DNA of 64,000 bases, from NCBI RefSeq assembly GCF_026000435.1, contig NZ_AP026764.1:496001-560000 (forward strand), in the 5' to 3' direction. The notes below the pieces were generated by a model. It saw only the letters and a list, made by a program, of their open reading frames with translations. It was not told the origin of the DNA and did not search any database. Positions 18,230 to 26,964 of the stretch are shown here, in pieces. Each line of letters opens with the position of its first letter. Position 1 is the stretch's first letter. This stretch comes from Vibrio sp. STUT-A11 (GTDB lineage Bacteria; Pseudomonadota; Gammaproteobacteria; Enterobacterales; Vibrionaceae). Both the position numbers and the translations under genes were made by a program.

Positions 18230-19161
18230 TACGCTGCCTCGGTCCATTGTTTTACAAAGTGGTTTGGCCCTATTTGAGCATATTCGTCGACAATTATGCT
18301 GCTCCGACTACGAATCTCGTCAGCATCTGTTGAATAGTTTGGCTCATTTTTAACTAAGTTACCAAAAGGAAGATCTGGGTCTGGGACGGCAGAGATCAGC
18401 AGTTTAGTGTAAGGGTGCTGAGGGTTTTTGAGAATAGAGTGAGTATCACCCCATTCAACGATTTGCCCTTTGTACATCACTGCTGTCTCTTCCGCGATGT
18501 AGTGAGCAGTCGCCAGATCATGAGTAATATATAAAAAGCCAATGCCAAGTTCTTGCTTCATTCGCTGCATTAAATTCAATACGCCCAAGCGAATGGATAC
18601 ATCGAGCATAGATGTCGGTTCGTCAGCGAGAATAATTTGTGAACCGACGGCTAATGCGCGCGCTAAATTAACCCGCTGGCGCTGACCACCACTTAGCTCG
18701 TGTGGGAACCTATCTAATGTATCTTCTTGCAACTCCACCAGCTTCAATAGCTCTAGTAAGCGGGCAGGTATGTCTCGGTCGCTTTTGACTTGCTTATGAA
18801 TCTTTATAGGGCGTGTGAGGTGATGGCGAATGGTATGTGTTGGGTTGAGTGAACCAAATGGATCCTGAAAGACCATTTGTACTTTACTGCGGTACTCTTG
18901 GAGATCCGATCGTGAAGTGATCTCATTTATGTCGGCTCCATTAAAAAGGATCTCGCCCTCTGTAGGCGGATAAACTTTCGTGATCAAACGTGCACAAGTG
19001 CTTTTACCACACCCTGATTCACCGACCAAAGCCAGGGTTTTTCCAGCATATAGGTCAAAACTAATACCTTGTAGCGCGCGAAAAGTCTCCTCTTTTGCTA
19101 AACCACCACCGACGTTGAACTCTTTGACCACGTTTTTCATTTGGATGATAGGCTGGTTCAT
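18229..19161 (-). CDS. Opp/Dpp-type ABC transporter ATPase (DppF/OppF position)
   Basis: A 310-residue ATPase. Walker A GESGCGKST is near residue 43, the Q-loop MVFQDPFGSLNP near 97, the signature LSGGQRQR near 160 and Walker B IILADEPTSMLD near 180, followed by a C-terminal Opp/Dpp extension (SAVPDPDLPFG). Such proteins pair with a DppD-type ATPase on a peptide, nickel or similar importer. The partner is the gene just upstream, separated by two bases. Unusually, no permease or binding protein flanks the pair. A Fur box upstream of the partner suggests expression on iron limitation and thus a role in iron-linked uptake; this is inference. Confidence 0.85.
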   Translation of the reverse strand: MNQPIIQMKNVVKEFNVGGGLAKEETFRALQGISFDLYAGKTLALVGESGCGKSTCARLITKVYPPTEGEILFNGADINEITSRSDLQEYRSKVQMVFQDPFGSLNPTHTIRHHLTRPIKIHKQVKSDRDIPARLLELLKLVELQEDTLDRFPHELSGGQRQRVNLARALAVGSQIILADEPTSMLDVSIRLGVLNLMQRMKQELGIGFLYITHDLATAHYIAEETAVMYKGQIVEWGDTHSILKNPQHPYTKLLISAVPDPDLPFGNLVKNEPNYSTDADEIRSRSSIIVDEYAQIGPNHFVKQWTEAA

Positions 19162-19163
19162 GA

Positions 19164-20012
19164 TTAGGCTCCTTGTGTCTCAGGTTGCTTGTGGACGTCG
19201 TGAATGTTTGGGAAAGAAGCCCAAAGCTTTTGTGTATAGGGATGTTGAGGGTGATTGCGAATTTCGTAAGCTTGGTTGACTTCGACAATTTCTCCGTGGC
19301 GCATGATGGCTATTCTGTCGCACAATTGGCTCATTAATGCCAAGTCATGGGTGATAAAGAGTACCGAGAAGCCAAACTCATCTCTAAGTTGATATATTTG
19401 CTGAAGAATTTCTCTTTGCACAACAACATCCAGGGCCGTCGTTGGTTCATCCATAATAATAAGTTTGGGATTGAGAGACAGAGCGATGGCTATTACCAAG
19501 CGCTGACGCATCCCACCAGAAAACTGGTGTGGGTATTCGGTTAAACGTTCTCGGGGAATATTTACCAAGTCCATCAATTTCTCTGCTCGATCTTTCGCTT
19601 GCGCATTGCTCAAGCCTTGGTGATGACGCAATACATCGGCAAATTGCTCTTGAATTGTTAAAACTGGATTGAGTGAGTTCATCGCGCTTTGAAAAACCAT
19701 TGCAATCTCACTCCACCGCAAAACTGTCAGTTCAGAATCAGAAAGCCTGAGGATGTCTTTACCTTCAAACACTATTTCGCCGCCAGAAATGAACGCAGGC
19801 GGCTTGTGGAGGCGATTTATCGCGAATGCGATGGTGCTTTTTCCACACCCTGACTCACCAGCAAGACCAAAAACTTCCCCTTTACCGATATCAAAACTGA
19901 CGGATTTCACGGCTTTAAAATCACCGTTGTCAGTGATGTAATCGACACACAACTCTCTGATCTGAATGACCGGATCATTGTGGTATGCATGATTAAAGTT
20001 AATACCACTCAT
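19164..20012 (-). CDS. Opp/Dpp-type ABC transporter ATPase (DppD/OppD position)
   Basis: A 282-residue ATPase with Walker A GESGCGKST near residue 55, Q-loop MVFQSAMNSLNPV near 108, signature FSGGMRQR near 165 and Walker B LIIMDEPTTALD near 187. The C-terminal region is shorter than in OppD. It is the first gene of a three-gene operon with 2-bp spacing to the next ATPase. AAGGTG precedes the ATG. A 19-bp near-consensus Fur box lies 24-42 bp upstream of the start. No membrane or substrate-binding partner is encoded nearby, so the substrate cannot be named; siderophores, haem or peptides are all possible. Confidence 0.85.
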   Translation of the reverse strand: MSGINFNHAYHNDPVIQIRELCVDYITDNGDFKAVKSVSFDIGKGEVFGLAGESGCGKSTIAFAINRLHKPPAFISGGEIVFEGKDILRLSDSELTVLRWSEIAMVFQSAMNSLNPVLTIQEQFADVLRHHQGLSNAQAKDRAEKLMDLVNIPRERLTEYPHQFSGGMRQRLVIAIALSLNPKLIIMDEPTTALDVVVQREILQQIYQLRDEFGFSVLFITHDLALMSQLCDRIAIMRHGEIVEVNQAYEIRNHPQHPYTQKLWASFPNIHDVHKQPETQGA

Positions 20013-20035
20013 ATAAACACCTTACCAATCTAAAA

Positions 20036-20054
20036 GATAATTATTATCATTATC
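20036..20054. promoter_or_regulatory. Fur box upstream of the Opp-type ATPase operon
   Basis: GATAATTATTATCATTATC matches 17 of 19 bases of the E. coli Fur consensus. It lies in the promoter region of the minus-strand ATPase operon, so iron repression is likely. Confidence 0.8.
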
Positions 20055-20374
20055 ATGGCGAGGTAAGTTTTAGAAAGTGACAAACAAAGAATCAGTGAAG
20101 TGGCTCGAAACTTAAGTGAAACAAAAAGAAGTTTATGCTGCCCGTTAAAAACGGTTGAGAGGACGAAAATGAGAGCTGGATCAGCACACTTTTCTTAGGG
20201 GTAATCATTCAAATTTAATCTTAATTTATTCCTTTGGCAAAACTTAAATGATGTATCTATTAATGAGTTAGTGAAAGGTCGGGAGGGGTCACATTTCCCT
20301 ACAGTTTTTCTTACCACACCCGATGGGGTTTGCTATAGATTACTCATCGAAAACATGGTGTGTTCGGAGGAAAT
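20055..20374. other. Intergenic region
   Basis: About 320 bp between the Fur box and the small gene at 20375. It should hold the promoter of that gene; no repeat, hairpin with T-run or further ORF was recognised. Confidence 0.4.
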
Positions 20375-20572
20375 ATGTCCATTAATTCTATCGACCATGA
20401 AGAAATGAGTAACATCGCTCACAAGTGGGAACTACCTGAAGAAGAGTCCATTGTGCAGCCTGATAAAACCGTGAAATCGGCAGAAGCCAGAAGACGCATT
20501 GAGGCGCTTCGTGAAATCCGTGAAAGCGGTTTGACGATGGAAGAGGCCAGAGAACTGGGGTTGATTCACTGA
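20375..20572 (+). CDS. Small hypothetical acidic protein
   Basis: A 65-residue protein. The start giving MSINSIDHEEM is chosen because GGAGG lies 5 bases upstream; the earlier in-frame ATG has no ribosome site. The first half is acidic and probably disordered; the second half is a charged helix, SAEARRRIEALREIRESGLT, followed by MEEARELGLIH. The arrangement recalls small gammaproteobacterial proteins with a C-terminal ARRRIE helix, but I cannot assign the family firmly. A good terminator follows 30 bp downstream, showing a monocistronic unit. There is no membrane segment or signal peptide. The function is unknown. Confidence 0.7.
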   Translation: MSINSIDHEEMSNIAHKWELPEEESIVQPDKTVKSAEARRRIEALREIRESGLTMEEARELGLIH

Positions 20573-20602
20573 TATATCTTTTTCACCAACTAACAATTTT
20601 CA

Positions 20603-20626
20603 GGGTAGCACTTTGCTACCCTTTTT
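20603..20626 (+). terminator. Intrinsic terminator of the small gene
   Basis: GGGTAGCA CTT TGCTACCC followed by TTTTT. Confidence 0.85.
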
Positions 20627-20955
20627 AACTTTTCGGATCATCACATCAACGTCTATCATTTTTAGCTTTAGTCAGCGCTCCTCTCTTCTGAGGCACTCGC
20701 AGAACAATCACGTAATCAAAGCATGCTGTCCCTTTGTTGCGCGAGACCTGTTTACAGTGTAAATGGAGTTTGCAAAACATAATATTATCGAGTGCACTGC
20801 AAGGGATATTGATGAGCAGCTGAACGCGTTGAAATTTGATGCGATATTGAAAGCAGTAGTTTGAAATTGATCAAGTTAAGTGCGTTTCTATTCTCCAAAT
20901 GCGAGTCGGTATGCTATAGTGCGCGGCTAGTATTTAACGTACCCTGAGGCTGTGA
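20627..20955. other. Intergenic region with a parS2 site
   Basis: This 330-bp gap holds one parS2 site at 20751 and the promoter region of the DUF3283 gene. Nothing else was recognised. Confidence 0.5.
20751..20763. other. parS2: parS2 site on the rctB side of the origin
   Basis: Perfect TTTACAGTGTAAA, about 5.5 kb beyond the iterons. Confidence 0.88.
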
Positions 20956-21165
20956 ATGTCGTTTAATCTATCCCTATTGCCGCCTGATGAAAAAAACAAA
21001 ATCGAACTGGATAAGCAAGCGTCGTTTTTGGTTTGGAAACTCAGAGAGGCCAAATCTGGCCCCGAAGCAATAGATGAGCAATTGTCTAAGATTAACGATG
21101 CTGATGAAAAAGCGTTTTTCCAGCAATCGGTGGAAAAGTACAAGCGAGTAATGGGTGTCGCGTAA
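20956..21165 (+). CDS. DUF3283 family protein
   Basis: A 69-residue soluble protein beginning MSFNLSLLPPDEKNKIELDK and containing ASFLVWKLREAKSGPEAIDE, which I recognise as the DUF3283 family of Vibrio and relatives. It is predicted helical, without signal peptide or membrane segment. The gene lies upstream of the YebC-family gene with a 137-bp gap, so it may be separately transcribed. The role of the family is not established. A long open frame on the opposite strand crosses this gene and the next one and is taken as a shadow. Confidence 0.75.
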   Translation: MSFNLSLLPPDEKNKIELDKQASFLVWKLREAKSGPEAIDEQLSKINDADEKAFFQQSVEKYKRVMGVA

Positions 21166-21302
21166 CGCGAATCGTGGCTCTGGTGTGAATCAATGCGGCG
21201 AATGAGATAACTTCCCCATTCCTCAGCAAAGCGAAAATTGAAAAGGTTTCGCTTTTTGCTAAAATCCTTCGCATTAAATTTGAATTTAGAGAGAACATCC
21301 CG

Positions 21303-22019
21303 ATGGGAAGAAGTTTTGAAGTGCGCAAAGCCTCTATGGCGAAAACTGCAGGCGCAAAAATTAAAGTTTATTCCAAATACGGTAAAGAAATTTACATGTG
21401 CGCGAAAAATGGCGGTGCAGACCCAGACATGAACTTGTCGCTTAAGCACCTGATCGCGAAAGCGAAAAAAGACCAAGTTCCTGCACACGTTATCGATAAA
21501 GCGATTGATAAAGCGACTGGCGGTGGCGGTGAAGATTACGTTCCTGCACGTTACGAAGGTTTTGGCCCTGGTGGCACAAGTGTCATTGTTGATTGTCTAA
21601 CGGATAACGGTAACCGTACTTTCCAAGATGTTCGCCAGTGTTTTGTAAAAACAGGTGCGAAAATTGGTGTTGAAGGTTCTGTGTCTCACATGTTCGATCA
21701 CCAAGCGGTATTCCAGTTCAAAGGCGATGATGATGAAATCATTCTGGAAACGCTAATGATGGAAGATGTTGATGTCACTGATGTTGAACTAGAAGACGGA
21801 GTGATCACAGTATTTGCACCTCATACTGAGTTCTTCAAAACGAAAACAGCTTTGAACGGTGCATTCCCAGATCTAACGATTGATGTGGAAGAAATCACTT
21901 TCGTTCCTCAAACTCAAACGCCAATCGCGGGTGAAGATGCTGAGAAATTCCAGAAGTTCCTAGACCTTCTTGACGACTGTGATGATGTTCAGCAGGTTTA
22001 CCATAACGCTGAGCTGTAA
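21303..22019 (+). CDS. YebC/PmpR family protein (YeeN-like)
   Basis: A 238-residue protein with the family hallmarks: MGRSFEVRKASMAKTAGAK at the start, KIYMCAKNGGADPDMN near residue 38 and the glycine-rich block YEGFGPGGTSVIVDCLTDN near 82. Proteins of this family act as transcription regulators or, as shown more recently, help ribosomes translate proline-rich or otherwise difficult sequences. Enterobacteria and vibrios often have two copies; this one starts MGRSFE rather than MAGHSK, as the YeeN branch does. It is followed by a terminator 23 bp downstream. The length is normal. Confidence 0.88.
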   Translation: MGRSFEVRKASMAKTAGAKIKVYSKYGKEIYMCAKNGGADPDMNLSLKHLIAKAKKDQVPAHVIDKAIDKATGGGGEDYVPARYEGFGPGGTSVIVDCLTDNGNRTFQDVRQCFVKTGAKIGVEGSVSHMFDHQAVFQFKGDDDEIILETLMMEDVDVTDVELEDGVITVFAPHTEFFKTKTALNGAFPDLTIDVEEITFVPQTQTPIAGEDAEKFQKFLDLLDDCDDVQQVYHNAEL

Positions 22020-22041
22020 TTCGTTCGCGAATTTGATTGAA

Positions 22042-22066
22042 AGGCTTCCTTCGGGAAGCCTTTTTT
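22042..22066 (+). terminator. Terminator after the yebC-like gene
   Basis: AGGCTTCC TTC GGGAAGCCT followed by a T-run. Confidence 0.88.
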
Positions 22067-22238
22067 GATCGTGCTAGGCGAGTCTTCAATCTTTCTGATC
22101 GGGAGGCCGATACAACCATTCATCCGTGCTGGTCCCCGTTCACTCCGCAAAAACACCATTGGTCGCATCCCTAAGCAGGGGAGGGCACCTTTCCTTAATC
22201 TGAAACCATCTAATCGATACTAATAAAGGACAATTACT

Positions 22239-22907
22239 ATGATGGTTTTCAATTCGTACTTAGCCTCTAAATTAAAATTACTCACTACATTACTCACCGC
22301 GTTCGCACTGAGCAGTAGTTTGGCATTTGCCAATCCTACGGAGTCGTTACTTCACCGATTTAATCAAGCTGAACAAGGCAATTCAGCTTTGGTCGACAGC
22401 GTTCATGACGAACTAGCTGTTCTTATCGAGCAGCAAGGCGCTACGCCTTTGACTTTGGTGTACCTCGGCTGCACTCAAACTCTGCAAGGTCGGGAAGCGT
22501 TTATGCCTTGGAATAAGATGAAGTTTACCGAGTCAGGTCTGGCGACGATACAAAAGGGTTTGGATTTAATGACTAGCCAGCCGATACCGGTTCAAGAGCA
22601 ACAACGATTGCAAGGCTTACCAGAATATCTGTTAGCGACTGCAATGGCGGCGACAACATATACAGCACTTCCTGATATGTTCAATCACTTCGAGCGAGGC
22701 TATGAGCTGTATCTTGCCTTGATCAATGATCCAAGTTTCCAGCAACAGCCTTTTTCCGCTACCGCATGGGTTTACCGTTACGCCATTGAGGCCGCTTTAC
22801 GTGCTGACGATCAGACACAAGCCAAAGCTTGGTTGGCGGATATGGAGCGCTTGAATTTTGACAATCCTGAAACGCAAAATGCGAAGATGTTGCTCGCAAA
22901 GAATTAA
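22239..22907 (+). CDS. Exported helical protein, first gene of the ABC/LolA-like/TCS operon
   Basis: A 222-residue protein with an N-terminal signal peptide (hydrophobic run about residues 12-31, likely cleavage after AFA). The mature part is predicted all-helical, perhaps TPR-like, with Ala- and Gln-rich helices such as PVQEQQRLQGLPEYLLATAM. I do not recognise a named family. It begins a tightly spaced run: the ABC ATPase starts 9 bp after its stop behind a clear AAGGAG. The context suggests a periplasmic accessory factor for the transporter. AAAGGA precedes the start, where two ATG codons are adjacent. The annotation as exported is firm; the function is unknown. Confidence 0.75.
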   Translation: MMVFNSYLASKLKLLTTLLTAFALSSSLAFANPTESLLHRFNQAEQGNSALVDSVHDELAVLIEQQGATPLTLVYLGCTQTLQGREAFMPWNKMKFTESGLATIQKGLDLMTSQPIPVQEQQRLQGLPEYLLATAMAATTYTALPDMFNHFERGYELYLALINDPSFQQQPFSATAWVYRYAIEAALRADDQTQAKAWLADMERLNFDNPETQNAKMLLAKN

Positions 22908-22916
22908 GGAGTCACT

Positions 22917-23615
22917 ATGATCACTTTCAATCAACTCAGTCGTGATTATGTCTTAGGAAGCCAGACGGTTCATGCACTGCGAAATGTGTCGGGAGAAGTG
23001 TTTGCCGGAGAGATGGTGGCGCTGTGTGGTCCTTCTGGTTCGGGAAAAAGCACTCTCCTCAATATTCTAGGCATGCTGGATACGCATTATCACGGGCAAG
23101 TGACCTTTAAAGGAAGCCCATACCCAACCGGGCAAATACAAGCCGCTAAAATGCGCCGAGAAAAGCTCGGTTTTGTATTCCAGAAATTCAATTTAGTGCC
23201 CGTGATGACGGCTTTAGAGAACGTTGCTTATCCGCTGCATCTCAACGGTTTTTCCAAAGCCGAGCAAACCAGGCTAGCTAGCGAAATGCTCGAACTCGTG
23301 GGGCTTGGGGAGTTCATTCACCATATGCCAGATAATTTGTCCGGAGGTCAGCAGCAACGCGTTGCTATTGCGCGTGCTTTGGTCCACAAACCAGCATTGG
23401 TGATTGCTGATGAACCCACCGCCAGTTTGGATAGCCAAAGTGCTAATAAGGTAATCGACATTATGAAAGGACTAGGGCACGAAATGGGCACCACTTTCAT
23501 CATAGCGACTCACGACCCGCGAATGGCATCACGTTGCGATCGCACCATTGAGCTGGTGGACGGAAACATTACTCACACACATCTTGGTGCTGAGGAGGTT
23601 TTATGGGCAAGTTAA
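22917..23615 (+). CDS. ABC transporter ATPase, LolD/MacB family
   Basis: A 232-residue ATPase of the type that serves FtsX-like permeases. Walker A GPSGSGKST is near residue 40, the Q-loop FVFQKFNLVPVMTALENV near 85, signature LSGGQQQR near 141 and Walker B LVIADEPTASLD near 161. It is preceded by AAGGAG. Its 3' end overlaps the permease start by 13 bp, so the two are coupled. In this family the ATPase powers mechanotransmission rather than passage through the membrane, for example lipoprotein release (LolCDE) or peptide and drug efflux (MacB). No MacA-type adaptor gene is present; a LolA-like gene is. Confidence 0.88.
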   Translation: MITFNQLSRDYVLGSQTVHALRNVSGEVFAGEMVALCGPSGSGKSTLLNILGMLDTHYHGQVTFKGSPYPTGQIQAAKMRREKLGFVFQKFNLVPVMTALENVAYPLHLNGFSKAEQTRLASEMLELVGLGEFIHHMPDNLSGGQQQRVAIARALVHKPALVIADEPTASLDSQSANKVIDIMKGLGHEMGTTFIIATHDPRMASRCDRTIELVDGNITHTHLGAEEVLWAS

Positions 23616-24871
23616 TCCCTGATTCTGTTCGCCTTGCGTGGCTTAACCTGCAGCGTAACCGCCGCCGTAGCCTGCTTTCAATGCTGATTATCGCCATTGC
23701 TGTATTTGCCCTGACTAGTGCAGGCGGTTTCGGCTTATATACCTATGACAGTTTGAAAGAAGCAACCGCGCGCGATACCGGGCATTTAACCCTGACAACG
23801 CCTGGATACTTCACGAAAGAGGAAGAGATGCCTCTGAGCAATGGTCTAAGCCATGCTGATGATATAACCAAGCAACTGATCGGTATTAATCAAGTACGAG
23901 GAGTGCAGCCACGTGTGGAGTTCAGCGGATTGATTTCCAACGGCAGTAAGTCTTCCATTTTCATCGGTATAGGCGTGAATGACCGGGAGTTCGATATGAA
24001 AGGGCCATTTCTGGATGTGCGAGCAGGGCAGACGCTCTCCAATATCCACGCTTCACGTTATGACCCAGCGCAGCCGGAAGTCATGCTAGGTGTGGATCTC
24101 GCCAGTAATCTGAACGTCAGCGTAGGTGACTGGATTACATTGCTGGCTACGACGACTGACGGGGCGCTCAATGCGTACGACTTTAAAGTCCGCGGCATCT
24201 ATTCAACGGGCGTTCCAGAGCTGGATAAACGTCAGTTGTATGTACACATCCATAGCGCGCAGTCTTTGCTCGGTTCGGACAAAGTCAGCACCTTATCGGT
24301 TTTCTTATTCGATACCAATCTGACAGACAAGGTCAGACAAGATGTGGCAACAATTCTGTCGAATCAAAAGCAAAGCTTCGGTAATCAAGAGGTTGAAATC
24401 ACCCCTTGGCAGGAAAGAGCGTTCTTCTATCTCAAAGTCAAAGATTTGTATGACCGGATCTTCGGCATCATGGGAGCGGTAATGGCACTGGTGGTTTTTG
24501 TCGCGCTGTTTAACACCATGACCATGTCCGTCACGGAACGAACGCGTGAGATAGGTACGTTGTCTGCGCTGGGAAGTTATCCGCGTGAAATTATTGTCGG
24601 TTTCTTAAGAGAGGCGGGGGTGCTTGCCGTGCTAGGCAGCTTACTTGGCGGACTATTAACGGCCATTGTAGCGGTCTTTTTAATGGCGGTTGAAGTGCAG
24701 ATGCCACCACCTCCGGGGCGTACCGAAGGATATCCGCTCAACATTTATTTCTCTTGGGAGTTAGTTGTGCTAGCCGGATTCGCCGTACTGATGATTTGTT
24801 TGGTGGCTGCGTTTTTCTCGGCACGCAAAGGGGTGAACAAACCCATTACTGAGGCTCTGATTTATGTTTAA
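23603..24871 (+). CDS. ABC permease, FtsX/LolCE/MacB family
   Basis: A 422-residue permease with four membrane helices, one near residues 24-46 followed by a large periplasmic domain (about 50-280), then three near 290-315, 335-360 and 385-408. This is the LolC/LolE and MacB topology. The cytoplasmic coupling sequence TMSVTERTREIGTLSALGSY before the third helix is typical of the FtsX family. GAGGAGG precedes the start. The 3' end overlaps the LolA-like gene by 8 bp. Unlike the Lol system there is only one permease gene, so it probably acts as a homodimer. The cargo is not known. Confidence 0.85.
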   Translation: MGKLIPDSVRLAWLNLQRNRRRSLLSMLIIAIAVFALTSAGGFGLYTYDSLKEATARDTGHLTLTTPGYFTKEEEMPLSNGLSHADDITKQLIGINQVRGVQPRVEFSGLISNGSKSSIFIGIGVNDREFDMKGPFLDVRAGQTLSNIHASRYDPAQPEVMLGVDLASNLNVSVGDWITLLATTTDGALNAYDFKVRGIYSTGVPELDKRQLYVHIHSAQSLLGSDKVSTLSVFLFDTNLTDKVRQDVATILSNQKQSFGNQEVEITPWQERAFFYLKVKDLYDRIFGIMGAVMALVVFVALFNTMTMSVTERTREIGTLSALGSYPREIIVGFLREAGVLAVLGSLLGGLLTAIVAVFLMAVEVQMPPPPGRTEGYPLNIYFSWELVVLAGFAVLMICLVAAFFSARKGVNKPITEALIYV

Positions 24872-25637
24872 TTTCAAACGAATAATGCCACTGGCGGTGC
24901 TAGTAATCTGTGGCGCAGCCTCCGCAAATCCGCAAGCGCTGGATACACAGAAAGTGGCGAAATTAATAGAAAAAGCCGACAGTTACCGCCTGCAGGATCA
25001 ATCATCTAAAGTCGTATCGTTGGTGCGCTTGTACCAAGATCAAGAATTGGATAAGACCCGCTTGTACCATGTTTATACTCGCCCCAACCGTGAGTCACTG
25101 GTGGTATTTAAATCAGCAGTCGAAGCGGGGCAAAAAATGCTGATGATGGGAGATAATTACTGGCTGCAAATGCCCAAAAGCCGCCGCCCGATCCGTATTA
25201 CGCCAATGCAGAAATTACTCGGTGAAGCATCGATTGGGGATATCTCAACGCTCACCTGGAGCGAGGATTATCAAGGTGAGTGGAAAGCGACAGAAACTAC
25301 CTCTGTGAGCGGTAAGAGCATTCCTGCTTACCATCTTATTCTGACCGCCAAAACTGCAGGCGCGAGTTATCAGAAAATCGATCTATGGCTGGCAAAGCAG
25401 GATGCGTTTCCAATCAAAGCTGATCTCTATCTACGTTCAGGCAAACTCGCTAAGCAAGCGTACTACCGCCGAGCAACGAAAGAGACGCGAGATTACGTCA
25501 GTGAGATGACCTTGTTGGACAGCATCCAACCAAGCAAAAAGACCGTGATCGAGTATCAGGCGATCTTGCCATGGCAGTTGGACGACAAGTTCTACAATCC
25601 CAGCTATTTGCCAAAAGCGAACACCTCGCAATTGTAG
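24864..25637 (+). CDS. Outer membrane lipoprotein-sorting (LolA-like) protein
   Basis: A 257-residue exported protein with a signal peptide (MPLAVLVICGAASA). The mature part matches the LolA-like sorting family found beside FtsX-type or MMPL transporters: an N-terminal helix, then repeated beta strands with YLQMP-like text (MMGDNYWLQMPKSRRPIRI near residue 95), LLGEASIGDIS near 117 and a long antiparallel sheet with KIDLWLAKQDAFPIK near 170. By family knowledge it would shuttle a hydrophobic or lipidated cargo across the periplasm. It overlaps the permease gene and is followed 19 bp later by the barrel gene. It is not the housekeeping LolA, which has a different length and is on chromosome I in vibrios. 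Confidence 0.8.
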   Translation: MFNFKRIMPLAVLVICGAASANPQALDTQKVAKLIEKADSYRLQDQSSKVVSLVRLYQDQELDKTRLYHVYTRPNRESLVVFKSAVEAGQKMLMMGDNYWLQMPKSRRPIRITPMQKLLGEASIGDISTLTWSEDYQGEWKATETTSVSGKSIPAYHLILTAKTAGASYQKIDLWLAKQDAFPIKADLYLRSGKLAKQAYYRRATKETRDYVSEMTLLDSIQPSKKTVIEYQAILPWQLDDKFYNPSYLPKANTSQL

Positions 25638-25656
25638 GCTGCGGTAGGGGACCAAT

Positions 25657-26964
25657 ATGCGATTTTGTAATACTTGTATCGTAAGCCTTTTGGTTGGCGT
25701 TTTCGCTTCCCCCGTATTGGCGGGTAACGAACTGAGTCTCGAATGGGATTGGGCGTTGAGCTACGAGACCGTTAAGCAACGCGATACTCATTTCACCCCA
25801 GCGCAAGGAGACTCTCGTGACTCGCTCAATGCGCTGCTCGATGTGCAAATGAATTACCAAAACTTCAGCGGCTTATTTACGCTCTATAGTCAGGGCTTGT
25901 ATCTGAATGAGTATGGTAATAGCGCATGGTGGCGTGATGCCGACCATCAATTTTTAGTGCGCGAGCTAGCCTGGCAAGACGAATGGCAAGTTGGAAATGC
26001 TATTCTCGATATCAGTGTGGGTAAATTGCGCGTCGATTGGGGCGTAGGGTATGGCTATCGTGTTTTGGATTTGTTCAAACCCTACCGACAAAATCCAGTT
26101 GGTTTGGTGGCAGAAGAAGGAGCGGGCGTTTTTTCTGTTTCTCATTACGATTTAGCCGGTGAATGGACTTTGATTGCCACAGACTCAAGTTGGGGGCAAC
26201 AAGATCAAAGTGCATTGGATCAAGCGACCGAGCAGCAAGGTGTTGGTGTACGTCGTTATATGCTGGTGGATGACACCGAATATCAATGGATTGGTTATTT
26301 CGATGATGTTCGCCGCGGCTTACTTGGCGCCAGCGTGATTACCGTTTGGGACGAGTCGATTGCTATGCACAGTTCTCTTCTATGGCAAAAACAGAGTGTC
26401 AGTTATCAAATCAGTGATCATATTTACAAGCCTGTTTCTGCAGAGAATCAAGGCAGTGCATTTCAAGCTTTGGTTGGACTTAATTGGGCTAACCAAGCAG
26501 GACACAACGTGATCGTCGAATATTGGTTTGACAGCCGTGCGTGGTCAACTAGCGAATGGGAGAAGGCGTTGAGCCGTGGTGAATTGCTCTCTCAATCGCC
26601 CGCCACTAGTCTGCTGACGAGCAGTTACGCGCAAGGATTTCAGCATGCCAATATTGTGCAACATAACCTGATGCTACATTGGAGTTGGGACATAGAAGCC
26701 TGGGCTACATGGAGTGGCGCGACCTTTATGATAGAGAATATGGGGTGGTTAAGTGACGTCACACCAACGCTTGATGTCTTGATTTCTCCACAAGACGGCG
26801 GTGCGATAGTGACTCAATGGATAAATTATCAATGGATTGATACGGGTGACCAAAGCGTAAAACTGGAAGCTGCTGCACGATTTTTATCTGGGGACGCCCA
26901 ATCTGCATATGCGCAGATCAATGATAACTATATGATTGTCTTTAATATAGAAGGGAAATTCTAA
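25657..26964 (+). CDS. Predicted outer-membrane beta-barrel protein
   Basis: A 435-residue protein with a signal peptide (cleavage after VLA) and a sequence rich in alternating aromatic and polar residues such as GLFTLYSQGLYLNEYGN and ITVWDESIAMHSSLLWQKQ. It ends in an aromatic residue (IEGKF), as outer-membrane barrels do. I do not recognise a specific porin family. Its place right after the LolA-like gene suggests that it is the outer-membrane end point or the cargo-associated partner of the transporter. The histidine-kinase gene starts directly after its stop. The barrel assignment rests on composition, signal and C-terminus, not on a known homologue. Confidence 0.7.
   Translation: MRFCNTCIVSLLVGVFASPVLAGNELSLEWDWALSYETVKQRDTHFTPAQGDSRDSLNALLDVQMNYQNFSGLFTLYSQGLYLNEYGNSAWWRDADHQFLVRELAWQDEWQVGNAILDISVGKLRVDWGVGYGYRVLDLFKPYRQNPVGLVAEEGAGVFSVSHYDLAGEWTLIATDSSWGQQDQSALDQATEQQGVGVRRYMLVDDTEYQWIGYFDDVRRGLLGASVITVWDESIAMHSSLLWQKQSVSYQISDHIYKPVSAENQGSAFQALVGLNWANQAGHNVIVEYWFDSRAWSTSEWEKALSRGELLSQSPATSLLTSSYAQGFQHANIVQHNLMLHWSWDIEAWATWSGATFMIENMGWLSDVTPTLDVLISPQDGGAIVTQWINYQWIDTGDQSVKLEAAARFLSGDAQSAYAQINDNYMIVFNIEGKF

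Noticed and set aside
20934..21488. 184-codon minus-strand frame across the DUF3283 and yebC-like genes
   Set aside because: It overlaps two recognised genes on the other strand, and its sequence is rich in Phe and Ser, as antisense frames often are.
22917..24871. ABC pair considered as MacB-type drug efflux
   Set aside because: No MacA adaptor; ATPase and permease are separate, and a LolA-like gene follows, so a Lol-like route is a better reading.
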